Shown here one piece after another: positions 19,185 to 29,591 of a DNA stretch of 64,000 nucleotides (its first letter is position 1; the number at the start of each line of letters is the position of its first letter). Origin of the DNA: Blastobasis lacticolella (taxonomy: Eukaryota > Arthropoda > Insecta > Lepidoptera > Blastobasidae); the NCBI GenBank assembly GCA_905147135.1, contig LR990046.1, forward strand, positions 17,762,501 to 17,826,500. The letters run 5' to 3'. Made by a program: the position numbers and the translations under genes. The notes beneath the pieces were generated by a model, which saw only the letters and a program-made list of their open reading frames with translations, was not told the origin of the DNA and did not search any database.

Positions 19185-19335
19185 CAACAGTCTCAGACTC
19201 CCCAGCGGAAAACCTTGGTCAACCTTGCTTCGCCAACGGTATTAGGAGGCACACCTAAGGAGTGCGGTGCTGATAATCGATTAGCCTTAGAGAACGAATC
19301 GGTCACCCATCAATGTTACTGGGATCAGCGTGCAT
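19185..19335 (+). repeat. Dispersed repeat family X
   Basis: CCTTGGTCAAC...TTCGCCAACGGTAT, GGCACAC and CGATTAGCCT recur at 51505-51630. Probably a retroelement body fragment, but no protein is recognised. Confidence 0.45.
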
Positions 19336-19849
19336 TGCCAGTCTCGCATAACACGCTGCCGCTATACTGAGGCAGCTGCTAAAGGTGTAACTGTATTACC
19401 AAGACTCATCCCTGATATCCAAGACACAGGTCTCTGAACTACTTTGGTTTCAGAAGTTTCAATGTATTTGATCTCAGTACTATGTGTATTCTCTGTGCTA
19501 TCTGCATACGTTGTATTTTTATCGCCTGTAAATTTTCGAAATAAATTATTTTATTTTATTATTATTACAATATTAAATTAATGGCACTGGGCATTAAACT
19601 TACTTGGATTTAAACTTATTGAAAATTACCTTAAACATCGCTCTTTGACGAGAATGGGACAAAATACAATCAGACCGCTTTCGTGTAGCGAGCGAATTCT
19701 TCGGGGCAGACTTGATGCTGTCAATCGCGCCAGAGCTGGCTATATCGAACAATAACCTATTTTAATTAAAATTTGACGTGTTTTTTTAATATACTTAAGT
19801 TTTTAATTTAAAAAACTCGTAATTGATATAATTTAAACATTTTCAATTG

Positions 19850-20129
19850 TGTGTGTGCAGTGGTGCAGTGCAGTGCAGTGGTGTGTGGTGCCGCCACCTC
19901 AAAGAATAGCACCACCCCATCTCTTCCCGTGGGTGTCGTAAGAGGCGACTAAGGGACAAATCCGAAAGGTGGGCAGCAGCATCTTTCTGGGTAGATTTAC
20001 ATCAACTGCACTGCGATCTCCAACCCGCCTGCCAAGCGTGGAGATTATGGCAATGACCTCCCCTTTCGTGGGAGAGGCCCTTAGTCCTGCAGTGGACTGT
20101 TATGGGCTGTGATGATGATGATGATGATG
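19850..20129 (+). mobile_element. SINE-C subfamily with 15-bp target duplication
   Basis: AAACATTTTCAATTG is repeated exactly at 19835-19849 and 20130-20144, so both ends are known. The 5' end is a GCAGTG-rich stretch (19857-19882), then GTGGGTGTCGTAAGAGGCGA and the shared 3' half with GCAGTGGACTGTTATGGGC and (GAT)n. The 5' half differs from the other copies in the window, showing a second subfamily. Confidence 0.92.
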
Positions 20130-20369
20130 AAACATTTTCAATTGGTAAACACTTCGAGTGGTACAGCCTGCATTTATAGGTATGAAAACGGATTAAACGA
20201 TTTCGATTAGGTATTCCGTAGTTAGTTAGCAGTAAATCCGAAAGCCGTTTGATCAAATTTCATTTCAACGAAAACTATTAATCGATCACTCAATTTAACA
20301 ATGCCTCATTTCTACGAAGCTTTAATTAACCGAAGTAACAAATCATCGAAAAAAATTGAATCCGAAGTT

Positions 20370-20452
20370 TATGTATGGCAGAAAAGCTTGCGGCCTGCCT
20401 GATGGTAAGCAGTTACCGCAGTCTATGGACGTTAATACCGGAGGTATCATTC
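20370..20452 (-). mobile_element. LINE 3' end, family M
   Basis: The minus strand matches the GTCCATAGACTGCGGTAACT ... CATCAGGCAGGCCGCAAGC end of family M. Confidence 0.6.
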
Positions 20453-20570
20453 CAGTATTGGATTTAAACTTATTTAGTTTGTAGGTACCCGTTCTACTAA
20501 CGATTCCCTATACAGTATCACTGAATTTATCTTTGTGTTTACTTTAGATATTTTATTTTATTTACTTAAG

Positions 20571-20636
20571 GAAAACCAACAGCAATGATTACAATATAAA
20601 ATAATACTGGCAGCACAGAGCCAATTGAAACTGGAT
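20571..20636 (-). mobile_element. Short retroelement end, copy of 12491-12566
   Basis: Nearly identical to the insert in the Helitron-like element at 12.5 kb. Confidence 0.6.
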
Positions 20637-20639
20637 AAA

Positions 20640-21115
20640 TTAATACATACTTACTAAAAGCTAAGTATACCGAACAGTCCATTAAAACTATACAATTTCA
20701 AAGGAGGACCGCCATAAATGTAAGAACCCCAGCCTAGGTCATATAGGCTGAATTTTCCAGAAATTTACTTTAATTGATCATAACTTTTTTCTCACAGCGA
20801 TTCGAGAATTGTCGCTTTAATTAAAGTTGTAGAAAATAAAAAATCCTTTATAATGACTTATAGTTATTGGTAGGCTGGGTTGTCCGGACCTCTTTTAACC
20901 TAAAATATAAATATTTCTTGACGTTATCTTGATAATCATCGCAATGACATAAAATACCCCGATTTCATAAGATATTTGCCCCAGTAACATGTATTTCGTT
21001 GCAGATTGAATTCCATTAGTATACGTAAAATATGTATATTACTTAGACGTAAACAGTAATTTATTCCTTAATTGAACTCCCAGTCCCATCATCAATAAAA
21101 TCTTATCTGACATTT
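20640..21115. other. No feature recognised
   Basis: AT-rich. No repeat shared within the window was noticed. Confidence 0.4.
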
Positions 21116-21234
21116 ATCCCAGGACCGTTGACGACAGAGCCGTACTTCGGGGAGGAACAAACGAGAGGAGGAGCCTTGAGGCCTTTTGCAATAGATTTTT
21201 AGATGGAAGTTTCATTTTATATTTTAACTAAATA

Positions 21235-21305
21235 TTATGGGTAATAGTTACCGCTTACCATCAAGTGGACTTAACTCGTTTGCCATTGAGTAGTATAAAA
21301 ATCTA
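21235..21305 (+). mobile_element. LINE 3' end fragment
   Basis: ACCGCTTACCATCAAGTGGA and TTTGCCATTGAGTAGTATAA form a degraded version of the 3' ends of families M and E. Confidence 0.5.
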
Positions 21306-21900
21306 GAAAACTCAACATAATCAGGCTTATCATTAATTACCTTTTTAACTGGATTATATAATTGTGCGCTCCATGTTTACGAGTAAACGATATACTTTCA
21401 AATTTGATATTTTCGTATAGAGTACCGAAAAAAGTCGCCGAAAGTACAAATCCTTGAGGAACCCTATCGTCCACAAGGTCAGTGAAAGTGAGAGTGAGCG
21501 CATAAATGCTACACATTTGCAAAGTAAATAGGCTTAATAAGAGTTCAAATTAGATTACACAGCATTTATGGAACATTTCTAATGTTTTAGTAGTTATTGC
21601 ATGGGCGAGTGGCGACATGATTCCTCTATAAGTTGACGCAGCACATACAATCTGTATACCTATTTACATACATTTCTGTAATTTGGACATAGTAAGAGAC
21701 TTGAATTTTCGTAGAGACTAAGCTTCCGAGACGGACCCCTTCACTAAAATGGGCGTACTAGATCCGTCTCTGTGTGACTCCATCAATCTGCGGTGTCGCG
21801 CCCCGCTTTGCTACCGTCTACGAGTACCGTCGTCGGTAAATATCGACGCAATACAACCTGGCCTCACCTTGTAATTTACATACCAGCATATTAAGCTACC
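21306..21900. other. No feature recognised
   Basis: Contains an imperfect GAGACGGACCCCTT / GATCCGTCTC pair (21728-21770). No gene is seen. Confidence 0.4.
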
Positions 21901-21984
21901 CATACACAGCTGGAATGAGGTTTCCTCTTTTCTTGCCAGCTCAGGACCAAGCTCGTAAAATAATATTAGTCGCTCAATCTACCC

Positions 21985-22345
21985 TGAAGTCTTTCCTCTG
22001 CACTTCAACATGGGGTTCTTCAAAGAGCATGTCTACAGGTACCTCAAAGGCCGGCACCGCATCTGTTTCCCTTAGGATGCAGATGTCCTGGACGACGGTG
22101 GCCACTTTCCATCAGGTACGCGATCCGGGTAAACGCCTCCTTAAGTCTATCCGTACCAACCGCTTTGATTCAAACTTTGTAATGCGTACGGCTAAGGAAT
22201 GGAACGCGTTACCTGCGAGTGTGTTCTCTGATCTTATAAATAATCTAGACGTCTTCAAGGCTAGAGTAAATAGATTGTGCCTAGACAGGCATGCTCTTTC
22301 ACTTACCATGAGGTGAGATGGCGGTCAAATGTCTAATAAAAAAAT
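21985..22345 (+). pseudogene. Two LINE coding ends joined (133-codon ORF)
   Basis: 21985-22115 encodes a frameshifted RT C-terminus of one family (YNMGFFKEHVYRYLKGR-like, then the 3' phrase CACTTTCCATCAGGT). 22122-22345 is family N, with RFDSNFVMRTAKEWNALPAS then VFKARVNRLCLDRHA and a GGTGAGATGGCGGTCAAATG end. The open frame 21915-22316 spans the junction by chance. It shows one LINE end inserted beside another. Confidence 0.75.
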
Positions 22346-22349
22346 AGAG

Positions 22350-22935
22350 TTTCGTCGTCATGTGATGCGTAGTTTGCACGCCACGACCAATTTGATCTTG
22401 TTAGGAAAACTCACAGTATCACACTTCAAATGAATGCAGCATATGTTGTTAGTGGACAACACTTTCTACGTTTCTGATACATATTTTCTCATTTGCCCCG
22501 GCCAACTCGTCGATCGATATCATCAAATACATACCTGGAACAAAGCACAAAGATTTATCAATATTTTAAAAGACAAATGCCCGAGAACTATATAAATTTT
22601 ATTAAAGTGTAACAATATAATAATAATATCTAAAGTATTTATTTCGGAGCGGCATGGTCGCTTTAATGTGATGAAGTTCCTAAAATAAAGATTAAACAAA
22701 ATTTAAATCTTTATCTAAAATCATAGCCATTCTAGCTGAATTTTACAGTCAGGATCCGCTCTTCTACTTGAATAAAAAGCTCTTAGGAGCTTCTAAGAGG
22801 ATAAGCTCGCTGTTATAAATGTTTGTAACTTGCTGTTAGTGTACTCAATTAAGTAAAATAAAATTTAATAACCCTTTCAGATTTACTGAAAGCTTCCTTA
22901 GTTGAATAAGAATATAAAAGTGGTGTTTTTGCTTT
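22350..22935. other. No feature recognised
   Basis: AT-rich. The pair AAAGCTCTTAGGAGCTTCTAAGAGGATAAGCTC contains short self-complementary words only. Confidence 0.4.
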
Positions 22936-22939
22936 TTCC

Positions 22940-23040
22940 TTGAGGGTGCCACCCGCACATTCAGAAAACCGGGTCGAAAGAGCCTCGTCCGTCTCTCGGC
23001 AGGGGAACCGCGAGCCGGTTAAGGTTGGCTTGGGTCCAGT
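22940..23040 (+). repeat. Weak dispersed repeat
   Basis: AGAGCCTCGTCCG and GCTTGGGTCCAG recur at similar spacing at 58395-58490. Possibly a LINE body segment. Confidence 0.3.
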
Positions 23041-23050
23041 GGGCTATTTA

Positions 23051-23223
23051 CGTAACACTGTTGCCAACAATTATCTGATTACAATGATTGAAATTTTTAC
23101 TTTTGCAATTCCGTATTATCGATTTCAGGGGTTCCGTTGCTAACAATGTTCGATTGTAATAAACTGAATAAAAGAAATAATTTCAATCTTTGAAATCAGA
23201 GAATTGTTGGCAACGGAGTTACG
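23051..23223. mobile_element. Foldback MITE family F, copy 2, TA target
   Basis: About 45-bp inverted repeats (CGTAAC...GTTGCCAACAATT...TGATT) with TA on both sides (23049-23050, 23224-23225). The TA target suggests a mariner/Tc1-type mobiliser. It is non-coding. Confidence 0.75.
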
Positions 23224-23391
23224 TAATTGGCATACAGATAATGGTGGTACGGTTAACAGGGTTTACCCTGGATGGTTTAATATATTTCGTTAAAAATTAC
23301 CAAGACAAATACCCCAATAATAAATTTTCTACCTACTGTATTTCTTTTTTATTGCAATAAAGAGTTTACATACATACAAGTAGACGCAGGA

Positions 23392-23467
23392 AGGCAGACC
23401 CTGGGTCTTGGTGTGCCGCGCGAGGGCGCAACCGGTACATAACGCCAAGATGATGATGATGATGATA
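23392..23467 (+). mobile_element. SINE-A 3' end fragment
   Basis: GGTACATAACGCCAAGATG plus (GAT)n, with a damaged part before it. Confidence 0.65.
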
Positions 23468-23701
23468 TAAAGACGATATTATCATTATCAATAACAGCAG
23501 CCCGTAATATAATACATATATTACAGTTAACAGTTCCTGGAAATGTGATTATTAATTTAATAATACGGTTGATCTCACATGAGGGTAATATCTATTTGGG
23601 AGCGATATGTAATTAATCGCGAATGATTAATCGGTATCCCTAAACGATATTCCGCGTAATGGAATGGTGGAAATCGACTGAAATGGATTAGTACCTACAT
23701 A

Positions 23702-24150
23702 ATTCGACGACCTGAGTTGGTTAACATGCCGCTCGCCACGCAGAGGGGGGTTCGATTCCCGGCCGAGCAGAAATTGAAATGATGAATTTTTATTTCTAAC
23801 TAGTGGACCCGGCGCGACTTCGTTCACGTACACCTACCCACCCTCTACCCATTTTCTTGCTTATAAACCTTCCTCTTGAATCACTCTATCTATTAAAAAA
23901 AACCGCATCAAAATCCGTTGCGTAGTTTCAAAGATTTAAGCATACAAAGGGACATAGGGACAGAGAAAGCGACTTTGTTTTATACTATGTAGTGATACTA
24001 CACCCAGACCCGTAACGGGTAGTATTCATAATAATTTATCAGTTATCTAACGCCCATAACACAGGCTTTGCTTACTTTGAGGCTAGATGACACTGTGTGA
24101 ATTTGTTCAAGCATATTTATTTATTATTTACAAAGAACATATTCCACATT
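23702..24150 (+). mobile_element. SINE-B split by a Helitron and a small inversion
   Basis: The head (23704-23770, with part of the anticodon arm deleted) and first body part lead to TTTATTTCT. The second body part resumes at GGGTAGTATTCATAATAA, through TTTATCAGTTATCTAACGCC to an ATTT tail. Between them lies 23797-24016, holding a Helitron-like element and 20 bp of SINE-B (CACCCAGACCCGTAAC) in the wrong orientation. Confidence 0.85.
23800..23995 (-). mobile_element. Helitron-like element, both ends intact
   Basis: Read on the minus strand it starts TCACTACATAGTATAAAACA and ends GGCGCGACTT-complement ... CCACTAG, with an A before and a T after, the Helitron A|T target rule. It is 196 bp and non-coding. 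A CG-rich hairpin (CGCG/CGCG-like) precedes CTAG. It resembles the Lep1-type elements known from Lepidoptera. Confidence 0.8.
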
Positions 24151-24159
24151 TACATTTCC

Positions 24160-24560
24160 CTCTTACTCTGAAATATGTACATATTGAAAAAATTTAGCGC
24201 CAAAGCTCTCGCGACTTCAAAATAAGCCCTACACCATCAGCAAAAGGTAGATTATTGTGTAGCCATCATTGGCTTAGTCGAGACAAAATACCAACGCACC
24301 ATCGGAGCGAATGCCTCAATAACACAATCCGCACCAATCTTTGATTTCAGCCGGTTTTGAAATGTCGAGGAAAAGAATTAGGGACGCGCAACTTGATCAG
24401 CCTTCAATTTAGGTACCGAAAAACGAAAATCTAACTTTTTTTCGAATTTTTAGAGTTACAAAGAGACATTACTCATAAACTGTAAATATAAAATATGTCC
24501 ACTTTTCACACAATGAAAATTGTGTGGAAAGTTACTCATTCTCGTAATTAATGTCAACAT
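24160..24560. other. No feature recognised
   Basis: Unassigned sequence, no long ORF. Confidence 0.4.
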
Positions 24561-24573
24561 AACCTTTGCTGCC

Positions 24574-24834
24574 GTGTGGCCGTGTGGTGTCCGGCAGAGT
24601 AGAATAGCACCAGCCCCTTACACTCATGGGTGCCGTACAAGGCGACTAATGTTTTCGAGGCAAAAGATCAAGAGTCTCTGTAGTCTGGAAAATGGGCAGC
24701 AGCGTTTTCTATTGTTATATTGAAACACTGCGATCTCCAACCCGCCTGCCAAGCGTGGAGATTATGGCAATAACCTCCCCTTTCGTGGGAGAGGCCCTAA
24801 GTCCTGCAGTGGACTGTTACGGGCTGTGATGATG
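24574..24834 (+). mobile_element. SINE-C, full length, 13-bp target duplication
   Basis: AACCTTTGCTGCC repeats exactly at 24561-24573 and 24835-24847. The copy runs from TGGCCGTGTGG, which fits a Pol III A box, to (GAT)n. It is the best preserved copy of the common subfamily and defines its length at 261 bp. Confidence 0.93.
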
Positions 24835-24849
24835 AACCTTTGCTGCCAA

Positions 24850-25435
24850 AGTGAGTAGGAGTCGTTATACTCGAATCTATTGCAAGAAACTTGATAAAAT
24901 GAAATGCAGGCGCGTTCGTTTCGTGCTCGCTGTTATGGTGTACCCTTTGTTTGTATCAGCTCGTTAAGCGTTAGTATTTTAATGTTTGATAAAAGATAAG
25001 GAATAGTTTGATTCTGCTGACGTATTATACGGCAATTGAAATTTGGCAAATGTTGCCTCAACCCACACATTTACGGTTCTGCATATTTTAAAACCTTTTT
25101 TTATAAATAACCCGGCAGGTCGACAGGTTCTTTTGACCTAGACACATTTCATACAATATCCTAAGAAAAGGATATTTTACATATCGCTATAATCGAGACT
25201 GTTTTGTTCGTAAACGGTAGAGAATTTGAAAAAGTGTGTAAAAGTTGTAGATAATTTTATGTAGATTACTTTAGTGTAAGAGCATTTTAAGGCCGCCATG
25301 TTCGAGTTATAAGCAAAAAATTTGAAAAAGTCCAAAAATTTCGAGGTTTTTTGGCTCCAGTTAGCACAGGCTCCTCGAGGTCGAGAACTTAAATTACACA
25401 CCTCACACAATTACGAAACAAACTTCTAAAATTTT
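24850..25435. other. No feature recognised
   Basis: The reading frame at 25177-25410 (minus) has no recognised motif. AAAATTT-rich composition. Confidence 0.4.
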
Positions 25436-25439
25436 ATTA

Positions 25440-25600
25440 AAATCGGTATTGTATCCAGGCAAGGCCTCCTAATTTTTACCTGCCACCGAGCTGAAAAGAG
25501 GGCGAAGGTCACCCGATGATAAGTGATCATGTCCGTCCATGGACATCCTTAACACCAGCACACGCATAAATGTGAACACACGCTGAAAGTTGCCAACAGT
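25440..25600 (-). mobile_element. Probable LINE 3' end
   Basis: GATAAGTGATCATGTCCGTC and CATGGACATCCTTAACACCA are the reversed counterpart of the GGTGTTAAGGATGTCCATGG-type end seen in LINEs. No partner copy was found in the window. Confidence 0.4.
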
Positions 25601-26555
25601 AATTCTAACACTACTAAGCCGCCTTCAAATATAGGGTATATTTAAAGTCGGTGACTACACTCTATCTGAGTGTCATTAGTCATAAGCTATTCGTCATCCC
25701 AATACTACATAAGGAATGGGAGAAAATGTAAACTTTAAATCGGTCGATCCTACACGTGGACAATAACCGCAAAACAGGTCTAAGAGGCTTTCGAGGTCCC
25801 ATCTCTATCCACCTAGGTGGTTGGGAAAATGTTTTCTTTCTTCGCAGGCTTTTCATCGCGAGATAAAAGCGATTTCCAGAGGCTGGAGAGATTGGCGGGC
25901 CCGAATCGTACCTTTTGTATGATTCTGATTGTGACGGCGTCTGGACGGTTTTTGTTGAACCAGCCTCAAACGTCCGACGGTGTTTGAAAGCCTTTGTTGT
26001 GGCTCTCAGCTAAATGACTTTGGCGGATGCATTATGTGTGTCGGATATCATTACGAAGGATTTTTTTTCCAATTTTCTTTCCATTAAAATCCATTTGTGG
26101 TGCATTCAAAAGCGTGGGAAAGCTCGTTGTATCATATTCGCTTGGTGTACTAAACTAACCTTCATTAAATTGGGTGACCATATACTCTCAAATATTACTT
26201 TTTAGAGCATGACTCTGAGAGACATTGTTGTGTCACTTTATCTAGTAACATAATTATGACGATGAACTGTAATCTATACATCGATCATAATTTTGACCAT
26301 AAAACCTATTTACTTCCACAACCATGTTTATTAATTCGTGGTTGTGGTAAAGAGGGGTATAAACCTCTCACTAACTTTTGTTACGAAGTGGATCTGTGCT
26401 ATTTAGCAAGGCGATAACGCCATATATGCATTAAGAAAATAATATAATAAATAATAATACTCTTGAAGATGCTTATGAGATCAAACATTACTGACTTATT
26501 TAATTTAAGAGCTCAATATTGGCTCTACCGCTTCTTACATCTCCTTTGAGATCAG
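25601..26555. other. Mostly unassigned
   Basis: A short inverted pair lies at 26308-26353 (TTACTTCCACAACCA / TGGTTGTGGTAAA). No coding region was recognised. Confidence 0.35.
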
Positions 26556-26559
26556 GTCT

Positions 26560-26680
26560 AAGGTTGGCTGGAAGAAATCCCATTGTGGGATAAGCCTGCC
26601 ATTGCTACGTAAAAATATGGTGTTGTAACTCCTACACTTATTTATGAAGCAATAAAGAGTTTACATACATACATACTGAA
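26560..26680 (+). mobile_element. LINE 3' end, family O
   Basis: GGCTGGAAGAAATC..., a short spacer, then GCAATAAAGAGTTTACATAC and a (CATA)n tail. Compare 52830-52910 and 57750-57866. Confidence 0.6.
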
Positions 26681-26789
26681 ATAATCGACAAAAAAACATC
26701 AGTATACTATACAAATACAAATACTCAAATGTTTCCTTAACTACTCAACTGATTTTAATGAACAAACCTAAGAACCACAGCACAATTCT

Positions 26790-27058
26790 GCGGGCTGGGG
26801 TCTAATCGCTATTACGTAGACCCTCTAGTGGTGTCCAAGCGAAGGTTCGAAAGAACATTTCACGCTCATACGATTTGAATGTGGAGCTCATTGCTACAAT
26901 GTTTCCTTTGGACTATGACATGCGATAGTTCAAGAGGTATATTTGAGGTCTCTTTAGAGGCGGGCGCAATGCATTGGTAACGCCCTTGCTGTTGCTGATG
27001 TCCATAGGCGGCGGTGACCACTTTCCATCAGGTGGCCCGCTTGTATAACATAAAATAT
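26790..27058 (+). mobile_element. LINE RT C-terminus and 3' end, family E-like
   Basis: Degenerate coding sequence for VDPLVVSKRRFERTFHAHT and DYDMR, then GCGGCGGTGACCACTTTCCA, TCAGGTGGCCCGCTTGTATA and an AT-rich end. Frameshifts are present. Confidence 0.75.
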
Positions 27059-27064
27059 ATTTTT

Positions 27065-27148
27065 TTGACGACCTGAGTGGTTTAGTGGTCAACATGTATG
27101 CCACGCAAGAGGTCCCGGGTTCGATTCCCGGCCGGGCAGATATTGAAA
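27065..27148 (+). mobile_element. SINE-B head, truncated
   Basis: tRNA-Gly-like head with intact B box GGTTCGATTCC, cut at GATATTGAAA, where the duplicated unit begins. Confidence 0.85.
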
Positions 27149-27505
27149 TACGTTTATTGGTGGTTGTGTAATTGACTTTTATGTGCTAAGCTAAAATATT
27201 GACGATACAATTAAAGACAATTTAGAGACGAGACTTCAGTTATTGCAGACAAACCAATTAAGTAATAGGCTTCGTAAGATATTGTTTTAAGTACATTTTT
27301 TGTTATCTGTATATTCTGTACCATATTTATTTTTAGGTTTTACCGTGTTACAGGTACGGTGTACCTCAAACATACATACGACCATAGAAAAGTGCATACG
27401 ACGACCTGAGTGGTTCAGTTGGGGAACATCTGTCTGCCACACTGCAAGTTGAAATGATGAATTATAATTTCTGTTACGGGTCTGGGTGTTCTATGCATAA
27501 TAAGT
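27149..27505 (+). repeat. Inverted duplicate of 7379-7740
   Basis: The first 250 bp (GTGGTTGTGTAATTGACTTT ... GTACCTCAAACATACATACG) are unknown, followed by a SINE-B copy with its B box deleted. The match with 7379-7740 stops at both ends within a few bases. In this copy the SINE-B body continues past the unit to about 27625. Confidence 0.85.
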
Positions 27506-27625
27506 ATGTATTTAAAAGTATATAAGTAGTTTATCAGTTATCTAGCACCCATAACACAAGTTTTGCTTACTTTGGGGCTAGATGGTAGTGTGTGAATTTG
27601 TCCACGATTATTAATTATTATTATA
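27398..27625 (+). mobile_element. SINE-B with internal head deletion
   Basis: Begins GACGACCTGAGTGGTTCAG, lacks the B box, then AAGTTGAAATGATGAATT, GTTACGGGTCTGGGTG, TTGGGGCTAGATGGTAGTG and an AT tail. It overlaps the duplicated unit. Confidence 0.82.
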
Positions 27626-27639
27626 TATATATATGAATA

Positions 27640-27790
27640 AAACTGGCTTTCAAACATTGAAAACGGCATCGAAATCGGTCTATCCGTTCGGGAGCTAAAC
27701 ACACATATACAGAGCCCCAGATACCCACGTAAAACTTATACCACCCCTCTTCCTTCATCGGAGGTTCATAACAAACATCGTCAGTATGTG
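27640..27790 (-). repeat. Dispersed repeat family W
   Basis: Minus strand of CGAAATCGGTCTATCCGTTC and GGGAGCTAAAC; compare 43595-43850. Confidence 0.6.
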
Positions 27791-28019
27791 GCGCAAGTAA
27801 ACCTCAATAAACTAGGGTCAATTAGTCATTAAATGCTTTACGAGTTTGCTTCATAGTGCCCGATTACGTAATGATATGTCACACAGCCATCATAAGCCGC
27901 GCTATACGACTGGCCTAATTAAATTACCACAAACAGTGAGGTTTATCAGGTTTAATCAAGGATTTAGTAGCTATGACAGTGGTTTGCTATTGTTATGGAT
28001 AGCTGTAAGTTTGGAAGGA

Positions 28020-28330
28020 CAGCTTACGGTGAGGTAAAACATTGTGATGTATTTGGGATTCGAACCCGGGACCTCTGGGTTACGAGTCGTATACTCTAAC
28101 CGCTCGGCCACCGAGCTCTATGTAACCTGCACATTGAGACGATTTAATGTGTAACCATAATCCAATCTGGCCAGGTTCCCCTGGTAGCAGGGTCACGGAG
28201 GTCAGATGACAGTCGCTCCACTGTAATTACCTGATCTACTTAATCCTGGATCATGGTCAAGGTGGACCCCGGGCTCTCGTGTGCGAGACCACTACCGGAA
28301 CATTAGCGCAAAGATGATGATGATGATACG
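28020..28330 (+). mobile_element. SINE-A with its tRNA head inverted
   Basis: Plus-strand body pieces (TTACGGTGAGGTAAAACATT at 28025-28044 and AACCTGCACATTGAG to (GAT)n at 28125-28328) are separated by about 80 bp that is the SINE-A head on the minus strand (GATTCGAACCCGGGACCTC ... GGCCACCGAGCTC). Confidence 0.82.
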
Positions 28331-28404
28331 TTTGGAAGACGAGTTGGAGATTGCACAACTGTGGTAGGACCCTGTCAAGCCTTAAGGCCCGTTTATAACT
28401 CGCC

Positions 28405-28985
28405 GCTTACAAACACCGCCTTGAGTTCGCAAATTTACTAATGGTGCGATCAAATTGTAATTAAATAAATAAAATTAATTAATAATATATTCAAGAAACT
28501 TATGTCTAAAATAACACCGTTTTTAAAAGTACCTACCTATGTTAAAATTTAAGTAGAACAATTTCGAGTTATTTATAACCTAAATATATAAATAAATTAA
28601 GTAGATACATGCTATATTTTTGATTAACTAGATGCCTAATTGAATCGCAACCGCAGCTCAATCGCAGTATGACACGTGTTTGGTATTATGCTATTAATAA
28701 AAGACCAATCAACTGCAATTGGTTTTGGATTGGTGTTACAATTGTAGCTCGATTCGATTGTATGATAAAAAGGTATTTCCTCTTATTTCACAAAGGTCTT
28801 CATTGCGGAAAATTAAATGTACGTTAAATAAAAAATAACAGAAAATTTAATGAATAAAAGTAAATCCATCGTTTAAATTTCACGTTCATTTGTTGACTCT
28901 TGATAGGTACATTTTGGAAGGCAACACTAAGGAGAACGTCGATTGCGAGTCAATTCGATTACAATTCAATTGCGCTTACCCACAA
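28405..28985. mobile_element. DNA element family H, copy 2 (site without the RTE insert)
   Basis: It matches copy 1 (17605-18130) in several blocks and carries TATTATGCTATTAATAAAAG where copy 1 has the RTE insertion. It has an extra AT-rich stretch at 28460-28640. The right end, GATTACAATTCAATTG, is roughly inverted to the left end CAAATTGTAATTA. Confidence 0.65.
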
Positions 28986-29039
28986 GTTTTTGCAGAATTA
29001 TTATATACTATTATACTTTATAATATAATTTATTTTACG

Positions 29040-29270
29040 ATGTAATGATTTAATTATTAAATATTTTACGATGAAAGACGCGAAAATCCAACTTAATATG
29101 ACTAGCATTAGATGCTAGGAGAACAACCGGTAATCCCTGGTCAAACATGGCCATTACGAGGTAATCTGTGGCCAAGAGATTAACCTGAATCGCGAGGATT
29201 AAACTAGCATTGTCGCAGCGAAATCGGTATTTCCGTTGTTACGATTCACGGGCTTAGAGACTATAAGCTA
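29040..29270. other. Unassigned, small hairpins
   Basis: GACTAGCATTAGATGCTAGG and GGCCATTACGAGGTAATCTG...GGCC are self-complementary in part. No family assignment. Confidence 0.35.
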
Positions 29271-29275
29271 CTAGA

Positions 29276-29402
29276 CTGTGAGGGTGCCGTAGGTTATCCT
29301 ATGTCATTGAGTTCAAGTAAAAATCCACTTTATGGTGATTGTAGACGTTTAGGAGACCCACAGAACGTTGGTCTGCCTGTGCAGAAGCTAGCACAAAAAA
29401 AT
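29276..29402 (+). repeat. Dispersed repeat family G, copy 3
   Basis: GTGAGGGTGCCGTAGGTTAT and TAGACGTTTAGGAGACCCAC as in 18555-18690. Confidence 0.65.
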
Positions 29403-29591
29403 ATTTCAGACACATTAAGCTCACTTTTCTTTTTGTTGCCTATAACGTGGCTGAAAAGCAAAACTACCAAGAGGATGTGAGGCAAACCGGTTTTTTACTT
29501 ATATAACTTACACAAGAGGATATGTAAATATATCGCTACGAAAAGTTTTACTCACAAAACTTTTTTTTTTATTTTATTCAGAATTTCGTAA

